In this document: piece after piece, positions 8,455 to 14,080 of the stretch
Numbering within the stretch: position 1 is the first letter of the stretch
Layout: the number at the start of each line of letters is the position of its first letter
Source: MR-S7 sp000400995
GTDB lineage: Bacteria > Pseudomonadota > Gammaproteobacteria > Burkholderiales > Burkholderiaceae_C
NCBI RefSeq assembly: GCF_045291395.1
Contig: NZ_CP152342.1
Location: 3,100,001-3,164,000, forward strand
Reading direction: 5' to 3'
Length of the DNA stretch: 64,000 nt
The notes under the pieces: generated by a model
Seen by the model: only the letters and a program-made list of their open reading frames with translations
Database searches by the model: none
What the model was told of the DNA's origin: nothing
Program-made: the position numbers and the translations under genes

Positions 8455-9356
8455 ACGGGGAAGACCCCGGTGGAGAGATACCGGTCGCCCCGGTCGCAGA
8501 CCACGAAGACGATGGTGGCGTTGTGCTCGCGCTGCGCGATCTGCTGCGCCACCCAGCAGGCGCCGGCTGCGGAGATGCCGCCGAAGATGCCCTCCTCGCG
8601 CGCCATGCGCCGGGCCATGTCCTCGGCATCGTCCTGGTGCACCAGCACCAGTTCGTCCACCATCTGCGGGTCGTAGATCTTGGGCTGGTATTCCTCGGGC
8701 CACTTGCGGATGCCCGGGATGCGCGAGCCCTCGCTGGGCTGCGCGCCGACGATGCGCACGCCCGGGTTCTTCTCGCGCAGGAAGCGCGACACGCCGGTGA
8801 TCGTGCCCGTGGTGCCCATGGCGCTCACGAAATGGGTGATTCGCCCCCCGGTCTGCTCCCAGATCTCGGGGCCGGTGGTCTCGTAGTGGATGCGCGGGTT
8901 GTCGGGGTTGGCGAACTGGTCGAGCACCACGCCCTTGCCCTGCGCCACCATCTGGTCGGCCAGGTCGCGCGCGTATTCCATGCCGCCGCTCTTGGGCGTG
9001 AGGATCAGTTCGGCGCCGTAGGCCTTCATGGTCTGCGCACGCTCCACCGACAGGTCCTCCGGCATGATCAGCACCATGCGGTAGCCCTTGATGATGGCCG
9101 CCATCGCCAGCGCGATGCCGGTGTTGCCCGAGGTGGCCTCGATCAGCGTGTCGCCCGGCTTGATCTCGCCGCGCTCCTCGGCCCGCCGGATCATCGACAA
9201 GGCCGCCCTGTCCTTCACCGAGCCCGCCGGGTTGTTGCCTTCCAGCTTGCCCAGAATGACGTTGCCGCGTGCCGCGTTGTCCTGGGCCCCGATGCGTTGC
9301 AGTGCGACCAGCGGCGTGCGCCCGATCGCGTCCTCGATGGTGGGATAGGTCTTCAT
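8451..9356 (-). CDS. cysM: Cysteine synthase B (O-acetylserine sulfhydrylase)
   Basis: 301 residues, CysM size. It is a PLP enzyme making cysteine from O-acetylserine and sulfide or thiosulfate. NPAGSVKDRAAL carries the PLP lysine near residue 48, and the phosphate-binding loop EATSGNTGIALA follows. The C-terminal part contains GISAAGA near the active site. The length and the RxxPEEYxPKIYD region suit CysM better than CysK. It leads the cysM-NUDIX-tusA run and is divergent from the tRNA-Leu gene. Confidence 0.93.
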   Translation of the reverse strand: MKTYPTIEDAIGRTPLVALQRIGAQDNAARGNVILGKLEGNNPAGSVKDRAALSMIRRAEERGEIKPGDTLIEATSGNTGIALAMAAIIKGYRMVLIMPEDLSVERAQTMKAYGAELILTPKSGGMEYARDLADQMVAQGKGVVLDQFANPDNPRIHYETTGPEIWEQTGGRITHFVSAMGTTGTITGVSRFLREKNPGVRIVGAQPSEGSRIPGIRKWPEEYQPKIYDPQMVDELVLVHQDDAEDMARRMAREEGIFGGISAAGACWVAQQIAQREHNATIVFVVCDRGDRYLSTGVFPV

Positions 9357-9368
9357 ACGCCCCTACTG

Positions 9369-9377
9369 TGCCATAAT
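9369..9377 (+). promoter_or_regulatory. Extended -10 element of the tRNA-Leu promoter
   Basis: TGCCATAAT is an extended -10 (TGn plus CATAAT) ending 22 bases before the mature tRNA 5' end. No convincing -35 was found. Confidence 0.45.
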
Positions 9378-9399
9378 TTGCGGCTTTCCTCCTCCTTCC

Positions 9400-9484
9400 G
9401 CCCGGGTGGTGAAATTGGTAGACGCAGGGGACTCAAAATCCCCCGCCGCAAGGCGTGCCGGTTCGATTCCGGCCCCGGGCACCA
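9400..9484 (+). tRNA. tRNA-Leu (anticodon CAA)
   Basis: 85 nt including an encoded CCA (9482-9484). The acceptor stem GCCCGGG pairs with CCCGGGC. The D-arm has GGTGAAATTGGTAGAC, and the anticodon stem GGGGA/TCCCC encloses loop CTCAAAA, giving CAA. The long variable arm (CGCCGCAAGGCG) is class II, as expected for Leu. The T-arm is GGTTCGATTCC. Its 3' end is the probable integration site of the degenerate element that follows. Confidence 0.96.
9461..9484 (+). other. Candidate left attachment site (tRNA 3' end)
   Basis: The T-arm to CCA segment of tRNA-Leu (GTTCGATTCCGGCCCC..CACCA) has an imperfect partner at 15475-15496. The two bracket all the mobile-element debris. tRNA 3' ends are the standard targets of tyrosine integrases. 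The assignment is inferred. Confidence 0.45.
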
Positions 9485-9490
9485 CGAACA

Positions 9491-9526
9491 AGTCCAGATG
9501 AGTCCATACTCATCTGGACTTTTTTA
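9491..9526 (+). terminator. Intrinsic terminator after tRNA-Leu
   Basis: A perfect 13-bp stem, AGTCCAGATGAGT (9491-9503) and ACTCATCTGGACT (9508-9520), with loop CCAT, runs straight into TTTTTATTTT. Confidence 0.92.
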
Positions 9527-9594
9527 TTTTCCCTTGGAAATCAGCATCTTAGCTGTCCACAGCAGTCTCAGCCAGTCCATACGCATCCACGCAA

Positions 9595-9675
9595 TTTGGG
9601 GGCACATTTGGGGGCATCATTCTCAGAATTGGGGGCACATTTGTAGGCGCAGGTGCCCCCAGGAAAGTGCCCCCA
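9595..9675 (+). repeat. TGGGGGCA repeat cluster (probable integrase arm sites)
   Basis: Three direct copies of T(T)TGGGGGCA (9595, 9607 and about 9629) and two inverted copies TGCCCCCA (9654 and 9668) lie about 110 bp past the tRNA 3' end. Related TGGGGGTA sites overlap the start of the broken integrase near 15413. Such arrays flank attP of P4-type integrases as arm-binding sites. Confidence 0.5.
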
Positions 9676-10012
9676 GCTACGGGGCAACGGCAGCCTAAAA
9701 ACGAGACTTTTGCTGGTGATTTCAAGCACTGCTAAGTGCCAGGCGAAAAAACGCTTGCTCGCGCTTCGACGGTCGGTAAACCCTTCAAAGCCTACAAACC
9801 CCACCGCTCGGGCCGGACTGCATGCCAGCCCAACCGGCCAAGCTTTTTTCACTTGCTCGCGTTTCGTCGGAAAAAAACCCCTCAAAACCCACCAAACCCT
9901 ACCAAGCCACCTCGGCAGGATGACGCTCGAAGCCCCCTCTCTGGAAGTCTTCCGCCGCATGTGAAGGCTCTTATGCCATGGTGACGTAGCTCTGCTTGGC
10001 CTTTATCTCAGG
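9676..10012. other. Non-coding island segment with a pair of 50-bp repeats
   Basis: No gene is supported here; frames on both strands are open, but their products look like translations of repeats. Two imperfect direct copies of CTTGCTCGCG.TTCG.CGG followed by AAACCC.TCAAA.CC.AC lie at 9754-9804 and 9852-9903, about 98 bp apart. The bottom strand of each copy is rich in GGG runs. Confidence 0.5.
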
Positions 10013-10150
10013 ATGGAAGGCGGCTCGCGCACCTGGGTATTCCGCGATGCGCACGATGGCGAAAGTCGCCACCTGGATCTTGGCGGCTATCCGCTGGCCG
10101 GCCTGGCTAAGGCGCGCCAGGTCCGCAACGCACTCAACTTGCATGCGTTG
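10013..10150 (+). pseudogene. Integrase N-terminal remnant (DUF4102-like)
   Basis: The frame encodes SRTWVFRDAHDGESRHLDLG, then GYPLAGLAKARQVRNAL. This is the arm-binding domain pattern of P4-type tyrosine recombinases (W..Y/F..G....L.LG.YP...L..AR). The similarity stops at about residue 45 and no catalytic domain follows. It is best read as a scrap of a second integrase, unrelated in position to the broken one at 14081-15424. Confidence 0.5.
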
Positions 10151-10220
10151 ATGGTGCGGCTGCGTTCAGCGACACTGCCAGGCGTTCACTACGGAACGGG
10201 CCTGATGCCAAGGTCGAACG

Positions 10221-10560
10221 ATGACTGTCTACCGCTACCGCCAATACCGTGCAGCCCTGAAAGCTGTAGCTTTCACCGGGAAGTACATGCCCTACGAGTG
10301 GGGGAGCTTGCCGCCAAAGCTTCCTTTCTCATGGGCTGCCTATTCCGGGATGTTCCAAGAGTTCTCTCAGGAACTCGCAAACATCGTCAACGACCTGACT
10401 CGCTACACGCATCAACTGAAAGGGTGGCGAGACCTCGTTCACGCCTTCAACGATAAGGCTCGAATGGACGTAGCCATCGAGTTCATCGAACCGCTCGGCA
10501 CGCTTGCACTCAATCTGCCGTACGTTATCCGCTCGCGGTTCATCTTCGCTGCTGCGCACC
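10221..10560 (+). pseudogene. 5' part of hypothetical gene interrupted by IS3-family element
   Basis: 113 codons of a protein-like frame (MTVYRYRQYRAALKAVAFTG...NLPYVIRSRFIFAAAH) run directly into the left inverted repeat of the insertion sequence, inside which the frame stops at 10577. I do not recognise the family. The likely 3' part resumes at 11809. The coding sequence is markedly less GC-rich than the surrounding chromosome, as in the rest of this island. Confidence 0.5.
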
Positions 10561-10617
10561 TGACCTGCCCCCGTTAGACGTGCCAGTCCCGAGTTAGCGA
10601 GTCCAAGGTTGTGGAGA

Positions 10618-11442
10618 CTACTTGATCTCCGGTGATTGCCTTGCATCGCCAGCGCGCTGGCGATGCAAGGCAGCAAAGCTGGCCGGCGAGATGCGCCCCA
10701 GTGAACTGTGGGGCCGCACCTCGTTGTAGTCACGCCGCCATCGGGCCACCTCCTGGCGAGCCTGCACCAGCGTCTCGAACCATTGCTCGTTCAAGCACTC
10801 ATCCCTGAATTTGCCGTTGAAGCTCTCGATGTAGGCGTTCTGGGTCGGACAGCCTGCATCGTTGAGCAGGTGCCGCACGCCTCGTGCCGCTGCCCACGCA
10901 ATGAAAGCCCGGCTGGTGAACTCCGGCCCCTGATCGGTGCGGATGGCCAGTGGATAGCCTCGGAACTGCGCGGCCTGGTCCAGCAAGCGCACGACGTACT
11001 CGCCGCCCATGCCGTGATCCACCGCGATGTCCACGCACTCGCGGCTGAAGTCATCGACCACCGTCAGGCACTTGATGCGCCGGCCATTGGTCAGTGCGTC
11101 CATCACGAAGTCCGTGCTCCAGGTGTCATTGACATGGCGGCTGCTCACCAAGGGCTGACGCTCGCCCGTGGGACGCTTGACCTTGCGGCGCTTGCGCACC
11201 GACAGGTTGGCCAGCTTGTACAGGCGCCACACGCGCTTGTGGTTCACCTGATGGCCTTCCAGGGCCAACAGGTCATGGATGCGCCGGTAGCCGAAGCGCC
11301 GGCGCTCATGCGCCAACTCGACGATGCGCGTGCTCAGGCTGGCTGTGGACTCGTTCATGCTGGGCGGCTCCCGGTAGCTGGTTCTGGACAACCCCGCATA
11401 GCGACAGGCGCGGCGCTCGCTGATGGACAGTTCTTGAACCAT
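10618..11442 (-). CDS. IS3-family transposase OrfB (DDE integrase core)
   Basis: At least 274 residues from the ATG at 11442. The same frame continues upstream and overlaps orfA, so the active product is expected to arise by -1 ribosomal frameshifting (OrfAB), as is known for this family. The rve core is intact: DTWSTDFVMDAL (first Asp), AIRTDQGPEFTS (second Asp), and YIESFNGKFRDECLNE with the catalytic Glu, followed by YNEVRPHSSLG. An N-terminal HTH_21-like segment (ERRRFGYRRIHDLLALEG) is present. It looks functional. Confidence 0.9.
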   Translation of the reverse strand: MVQELSISERRACRYAGLSRTSYREPPSMNESTASLSTRIVELAHERRRFGYRRIHDLLALEGHQVNHKRVWRLYKLANLSVRKRRKVKRPTGERQPLVSSRHVNDTWSTDFVMDALTNGRRIKCLTVVDDFSRECVDIAVDHGMGGEYVVRLLDQAAQFRGYPLAIRTDQGPEFTSRAFIAWAAARGVRHLLNDAGCPTQNAYIESFNGKFRDECLNEQWFETLVQARQEVARWRRDYNEVRPHSSLGRISPASFAALHRQRAGDARQSPEIK

Positions 11443-11474
11443 CCTGGCAGCGGCCTCGCGCCTGGCCTGCGGGG

Positions 11475-11741
11475 TCAGCGCTTTACCCCGAAGCCCACCT
11501 TCAGCGCTTCGATGTGTAGATGGGCCTCGGCCAGCAGTTTCTTGAGCTTGGCGTTCTCGCCCTCGATCTCGCGCAGCCGCGTGGCCTCGCTGGCCTGCAT
11601 GCCACCGAACTTGGCACGCCACTTGTAGAAGGTCGCATCGCTGAAGCCGCCCAGGCGGCACAGTTCCTTGACCGGCATGCCGCCCTCGGCCTGCTTGAGA
11701 AATCCGATGATCTGCTCGTCGGTGAATCTGCTCTTCTTCAT
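11475..11741 (-). CDS. IS3-family transposase OrfA (DNA-binding subunit)
   Basis: 88 residues. A helix-turn-helix of the HTH_Tnp_1 type (KELCRLGGFSDATFYKWRAK) is followed by a leucine-zipper-like coiled coil (LREIEGENAKLKKLLAEAHL). It ends at 11475, overlapping the upstream-open orfB frame. It binds the IS ends. It is intact. Confidence 0.92.
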   Translation of the reverse strand: MKKSRFTDEQIIGFLKQAEGGMPVKELCRLGGFSDATFYKWRAKFGGMQASEATRLREIEGENAKLKKLLAEAHLHIEALKVGFGVKR

Positions 11742-11808
11742 GTCCGTTCTTCCTCTGAAAACGGACTCTACTAACCTTCAACTGGTACGCCCTATGGGGA
11801 GCAGGTCA

Positions 11809-12029
11809 GGCCCGCCCTATTCGCACTGGGCGGCACCAAACAGCAGGAAGCCGAGTACGCCCGACTCAAGGGCGAACATGACGCCCTGCAGCAAGCGGCA
11901 GTTGCTAAAAAATGCGGAGTTCTGACCGCCAAAGAGGAAGTGAAGCCCGCGGTCGTCCCGGTTGCAGCGTCTTCGGCCGCCGTGGCCGATGCTTCTACAA
12001 CACCGGCAATAGCTAGCGAGAAGCCTTGA
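11809..12029 (+). pseudogene. 3' part of hypothetical gene cut off by the IS
   Basis: Immediately after the right IS end a coding-like frame runs ARPALFALGGTKQQEAEYARL...AAVAKKCGVL and ends in an Ala/Val/Ser-rich tail at a TGA (12027-12029). Joining 10560 to 11809 directly keeps this frame in phase with the 10221 gene, consistent with one gene split by the IS. Lost sequence cannot be excluded. The function is unknown. Confidence 0.45.
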
Positions 12030-12064
12030 TGGCGACCGTTCGCCTTCCCTGACCATGGGCACGA

Positions 12065-12697
12065 ATGACCCCGACATCCCACCAAGCCCAAGAAGACAGA
12101 GAGCGTGAAGTAGTTGCTGGTAAGGTTAGCCCTCTCAATGAGAAAGGAACCGCCGTGACTGTCTCCCTAGACACCGATGTGACTCTCACAAATCCTTCGT
12201 ACAGCTTCGACTTCGACGTGGGCGAAAAGTCTTTGGACGGGACAGTCATCGTTGACTTTGATCTGTCGGGACTGACGGGGCCAAAGGATCATGTTGGCCT
12301 CGCCAACAATCGCCACGGCAATGCTGGAACTATCCCTGGCGCGACCGTGGGCGGTACACAGGAAATCTGGAACGAAGCGGCGGGCGTCATCCTAGGAGCG
12401 GATGGGTCCATTCATTTGGAAACCTGGTTCAGGGCCCTGGATGGCTTGAACGAGATGACAGCGGTCGAAGTGGGCTCCCTGCGTTCGTACAGAAAAGCGC
12501 GTATTCGACACACCACGGCAGGCGTAGACCACGTGGTGAAGGTGTATGGGATCAAAGAGTTGGGCGGTCGGAATCGCCGTCTTCTGGCTACCGTCAAATT
12601 CAGCACCGGAGCCAATCACGACATGCGGTCTACCGGTTTTTCGCCCTTCGTCGCGAGTTCCCAGCCTGCGGTCTACAGATGCATTCGCATGGACTGA
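12065..12697 (+). CDS. Hypothetical protein of unknown family
   Basis: 210 residues from the ATG at 12065. A GTG at 12155 in the same frame (MTVSLDTDVTL) has a better Shine-Dalgarno (AAAGGA, 6 bases away) and may be the true start, giving about 180 residues. The sequence is beta-rich with no signal peptide or recognised motif (TNPSYSFDFDVGEKSLDGTV, then GILxx-like LGADGSIHLETWFRALDG). Base composition is nearer the island than the chromosome. The C-terminal 25 residues lose character and may follow a frameshift. I do not recognise it. Confidence 0.5.
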   Translation: MTPTSHQAQEDREREVVAGKVSPLNEKGTAVTVSLDTDVTLTNPSYSFDFDVGEKSLDGTVIVDFDLSGLTGPKDHVGLANNRHGNAGTIPGATVGGTQEIWNEAAGVILGADGSIHLETWFRALDGLNEMTAVEVGSLRSYRKARIRHTTAGVDHVVKVYGIKELGGRNRRLLATVKFSTGANHDMRSTGFSPFVASSQPAVYRCIRMD

Positions 12698-12879
12698 ATA
12701 CGGCGGACAGACTTGATAGCTATCGGGCCTACTCGCGTGAGCAAACACCTGAGGCGCGCGGGCAGTATGAGTTCGCCGAGCAGGAGGCCGCGGCCAAGCG
12801 CGCGGGGCTGTGGGCCGACAAGGAGCCGATAGCCCCGTGGGACTGGCGCAAAATGCTTCAGAAGAGAGGGGCACCATGA
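12679..12879 (+). pseudogene. C-terminal fragment of a staphylococcal-nuclease-like protein
   Basis: 66 codons. SYRAYSREQTPEARGQYEFA followed by EQEAAAKRAGLWADKEPI and APWDWRK is the conserved C-terminal tail of thermonuclease (SNase) homologues. Their catalytic core should lie upstream but is absent; the sequence before it belongs to another frame. The stop overlaps the next start as ATGA, so the junction with the IPTL-CTERM gene looks like an old operon boundary that outlived the truncation. Confidence 0.6.
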
Positions 12880-13487
12880 AACTCAGATCAATCACCGCAG
12901 CCGCATTGCTATGCCTGAGCACCCAGGTATTTGCCGCCTATACCCTCCACATTTACGAGAGCGGGGGCGATGTGGTTGCCAGCGGGAGCGGATCCATAAA
13001 TACGGCAGGGCTGCCCGCCCCCACCATTTCCAATACCCGCCCTCTGGCGCGGGGCACCGATGCGCTTGTGTATATCGGCGGCACGACAAATATCGCAGGT
13101 ACGGCAATGGACCTGTTCAATTCAGGGGTGGCTGGGCCAACCTCGTTCGGCACATCCACGACACTGACGTACGCCGATGCGGGATTAGGTGATTTCGTGG
13201 GAATTTTGGGTGACACCGGCCGGATGTTCGTCCCGCTGGGCTACACCTCGCAATCCCTTCTGTCATCCTCCGCGGTCTGGAGTGCAACCACGCTTGCGGC
13301 GCTCGGCCTTACACCCGGCACCTACACTTGGACGTGGGGCGCCGGCCCCACCGCAGACTCATTCACAGTGCAGATCGGGCCGCTGGCCGCAGCCGCCATC
13401 CCCACCCTCTCCGAATGGGCGTTGATCGGGCTGTCATCCATCCTGGCCATGCTGGGCATCTCAAGGATGCGGCGGCGCCAGGGCTAA
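12876..13487 (+). CDS. IPTL-CTERM-type secreted protein
   Basis: 203 residues. The ATG at 12876 gives a signal peptide (MKLRSITAAALLCLSTQVFA). The body is Gly/Thr/Ser-rich and beta-like (YTLHIYESGGDVVASGSGSI). The C-terminus IPTLSEWALIGLSSILAMLG plus RMRRRQG is a textbook IPTL-CTERM signal. It is the third such protein in the window, here inside the island. It is followed at once by a terminator. An exported or surface role is inferred. Confidence 0.85.
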   Translation: MKLRSITAAALLCLSTQVFAAYTLHIYESGGDVVASGSGSINTAGLPAPTISNTRPLARGTDALVYIGGTTNIAGTAMDLFNSGVAGPTSFGTSTTLTYADAGLGDFVGILGDTGRMFVPLGYTSQSLLSSSAVWSATTLAALGLTPGTYTWTWGAGPTADSFTVQIGPLAAAAIPTLSEWALIGLSSILAMLGISRMRRRQG

Positions 13488-13492
13488 CCAAG

Positions 13493-13514
13493 AGCCACCT
13501 TCGGGTGGCTTTTC
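13493..13514 (+). terminator. Intrinsic terminator with TTCG tetraloop
   Basis: AGCCACC, loop TTCG, GGTGGCT, then TTTC; it begins 5 bases after the IPTL-CTERM stop. Confidence 0.85.
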
Positions 13515-13540
13515 ATGGGCGAGAGGCAGCCTGCTACAAT
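13512..13540 (+). promoter_or_regulatory. Promoter of the candidate small RNA
   Basis: TTCATG (13512-13517), a 17-base spacer and an extended -10 TGCTACAAT (13532-13540) predict a start near 13547, directly in front of a run of stem-loops. Confidence 0.5.
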
Positions 13541-13546
13541 CCGCCC

Positions 13547-13724
13547 TTGGTGGGATTGCCTCACCAATTGCCTGCGCAGGCAATGCCGAATTTCACGACG
13601 GCACGTCGAACAAGAGCCCTCACGACGAGAAAAACAAAGAGAGCTTCCTGCATAGGATGTGCCGTAACGTGGGCCGCGTAAGTGCCCACGGCCAACACCT
13701 AGCCCGCCATGAGCGGGCTTTTTC
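13547..13724 (+). ncRNA. Candidate structured small RNA, about 178 nt
   Basis: It lies between a good promoter and an intrinsic terminator, with no ORF of note. Stem-loops in order: GGTGGG/CTCACC with loop ATTGC; the perfect 18-bp palindrome ATTGCCTGCGCAGGCAAT (13567-13584); CGTGGGC/GCCCACG near 13670-13693; and the terminator. The loop of the first hairpin repeats the 5' arm of the second (ATTGCC), so it could pair with GGCAAT instead, giving a switchable fold. The prophage-like setting suggests an antisense regulator such as the C4 family, but I could not verify that. Confidence 0.4.
13701..13724 (+). terminator. Intrinsic terminator of the candidate small RNA
   Basis: AGCCCGC (13701-13707) and GCGGGCT (13713-13719) with loop CATGA, followed by TTTTC. 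Confidence 0.85.
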
Positions 13725-13763
13725 ACGTCTGGGGCTACCATGCGCTTTCACCTAGGAGGCATC

Positions 13764-13844
13764 ATGGGAAGGGCAATGACGATCCTGGCCATCATTGGCG
13801 TTCTGGCGGCCCTGTACTTCTCCTGGCGGTACGGGGTGTACTGA
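13764..13844 (+). CDS. Small single-pass membrane protein, 26 residues
   Basis: ATG at 13764, TGA at 13842-13844. It encodes MGRAMTILAIIGVLAALYFS followed by WRYGVY: one hydrophobic helix with a basic N-terminus and an aromatic C-terminus. The Shine-Dalgarno TAGGAGG lies 5 bases upstream and is among the strongest in the window. It sits 40 bp after the small-RNA terminator. Size and shape recall small phage or toxin-like membrane peptides, but the function is unknown. An in-frame ATG at 13740 would add eight residues, without a comparable ribosome site. Confidence 0.5.
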   Translation: MGRAMTILAIIGVLAALYFSWRYGVY

Positions 13845-13852
13845 GCCTGGGC

Positions 13853-13875
13853 GAAAAAAGTCGCCCTAAGGCGAC
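13853..13875 (-). terminator. Intrinsic terminator, minus strand
   Basis: GTCGCC (13860-13865), loop CTAA, GGCGAC (13870-13875), preceded on the plus strand by AAAAAA, so it reads into a T-tract on the minus strand. It closes the minus-strand genes from 13896 rightwards. Confidence 0.8.
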
Positions 13876-13895
13876 CGCACAGGCAGAGCTACCGC

Positions 13896-14078
13896 TTACC
13901 CATAGATCTCACGCGCCATCACTGTATGGCGCAGAGCTGAAATCTGTTGCTGCTGTTCTTCCTCCTCCTTCTTGCCTGGAGGCGATGGCTTTTGCTGCTC
14001 TTGTGGCGGCGGGTTGCCATCGGCCACAAACCGGCATGGATGCTGGGTTTGCTGATTTGCCCCCGGGTGCCCCGCCAT
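13896..14078 (-). CDS. Small Gln/Glu-rich hypothetical protein next to the integrase
   Basis: 60 residues from the ATG at 14078; an upstream ATG at 14117 would overlap the integrase 3' end. The C-terminus contains KKEEEEQQQQISALRHTVMA then REIYG, which looks like a short coiled coil. It starts two bases past the integrase stop and ends just before a minus-strand terminator, so it shares the integrase transcript. Its charge bias and placement look genuine; the function is unknown. Confidence 0.45.
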   Translation of the reverse strand: MAGHPGANQQTQHPCRFVADGNPPPQEQQKPSPPGKKEEEEQQQQISALRHTVMAREIYG

Positions 14079-14080
14079 TT

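Larger units (their letters stand above)
10561..11808 (-). mobile_element. IS3-family insertion sequence, IS407-like group
   Basis: About 1248 bp. The imperfect terminal inverted repeats start TGACCTGC: left TGACCTGCCCCCGTTAGACG, right read inwards TGACCTGCTCCCCATAGGGC. Both ends also share an internal CCAGT and GAGTCC. It contains overlapping orfA and orfB in the standard order. No target duplication is visible (flanks CACC and GGCC), so one side has probably been rearranged. The group assignment rests on the OrfA start KKSRFTDEQIIGFLKQAEGG. Confidence 0.88.

Noticed and set aside
9568..9960. 130-codon frame on the minus strand next to the tRNA
   Set aside because: Its product mirrors the 50-bp DNA repeats (VGFVGFEGF, VWWVLRGF) and it spans the arm-site array; no independent sign of coding.
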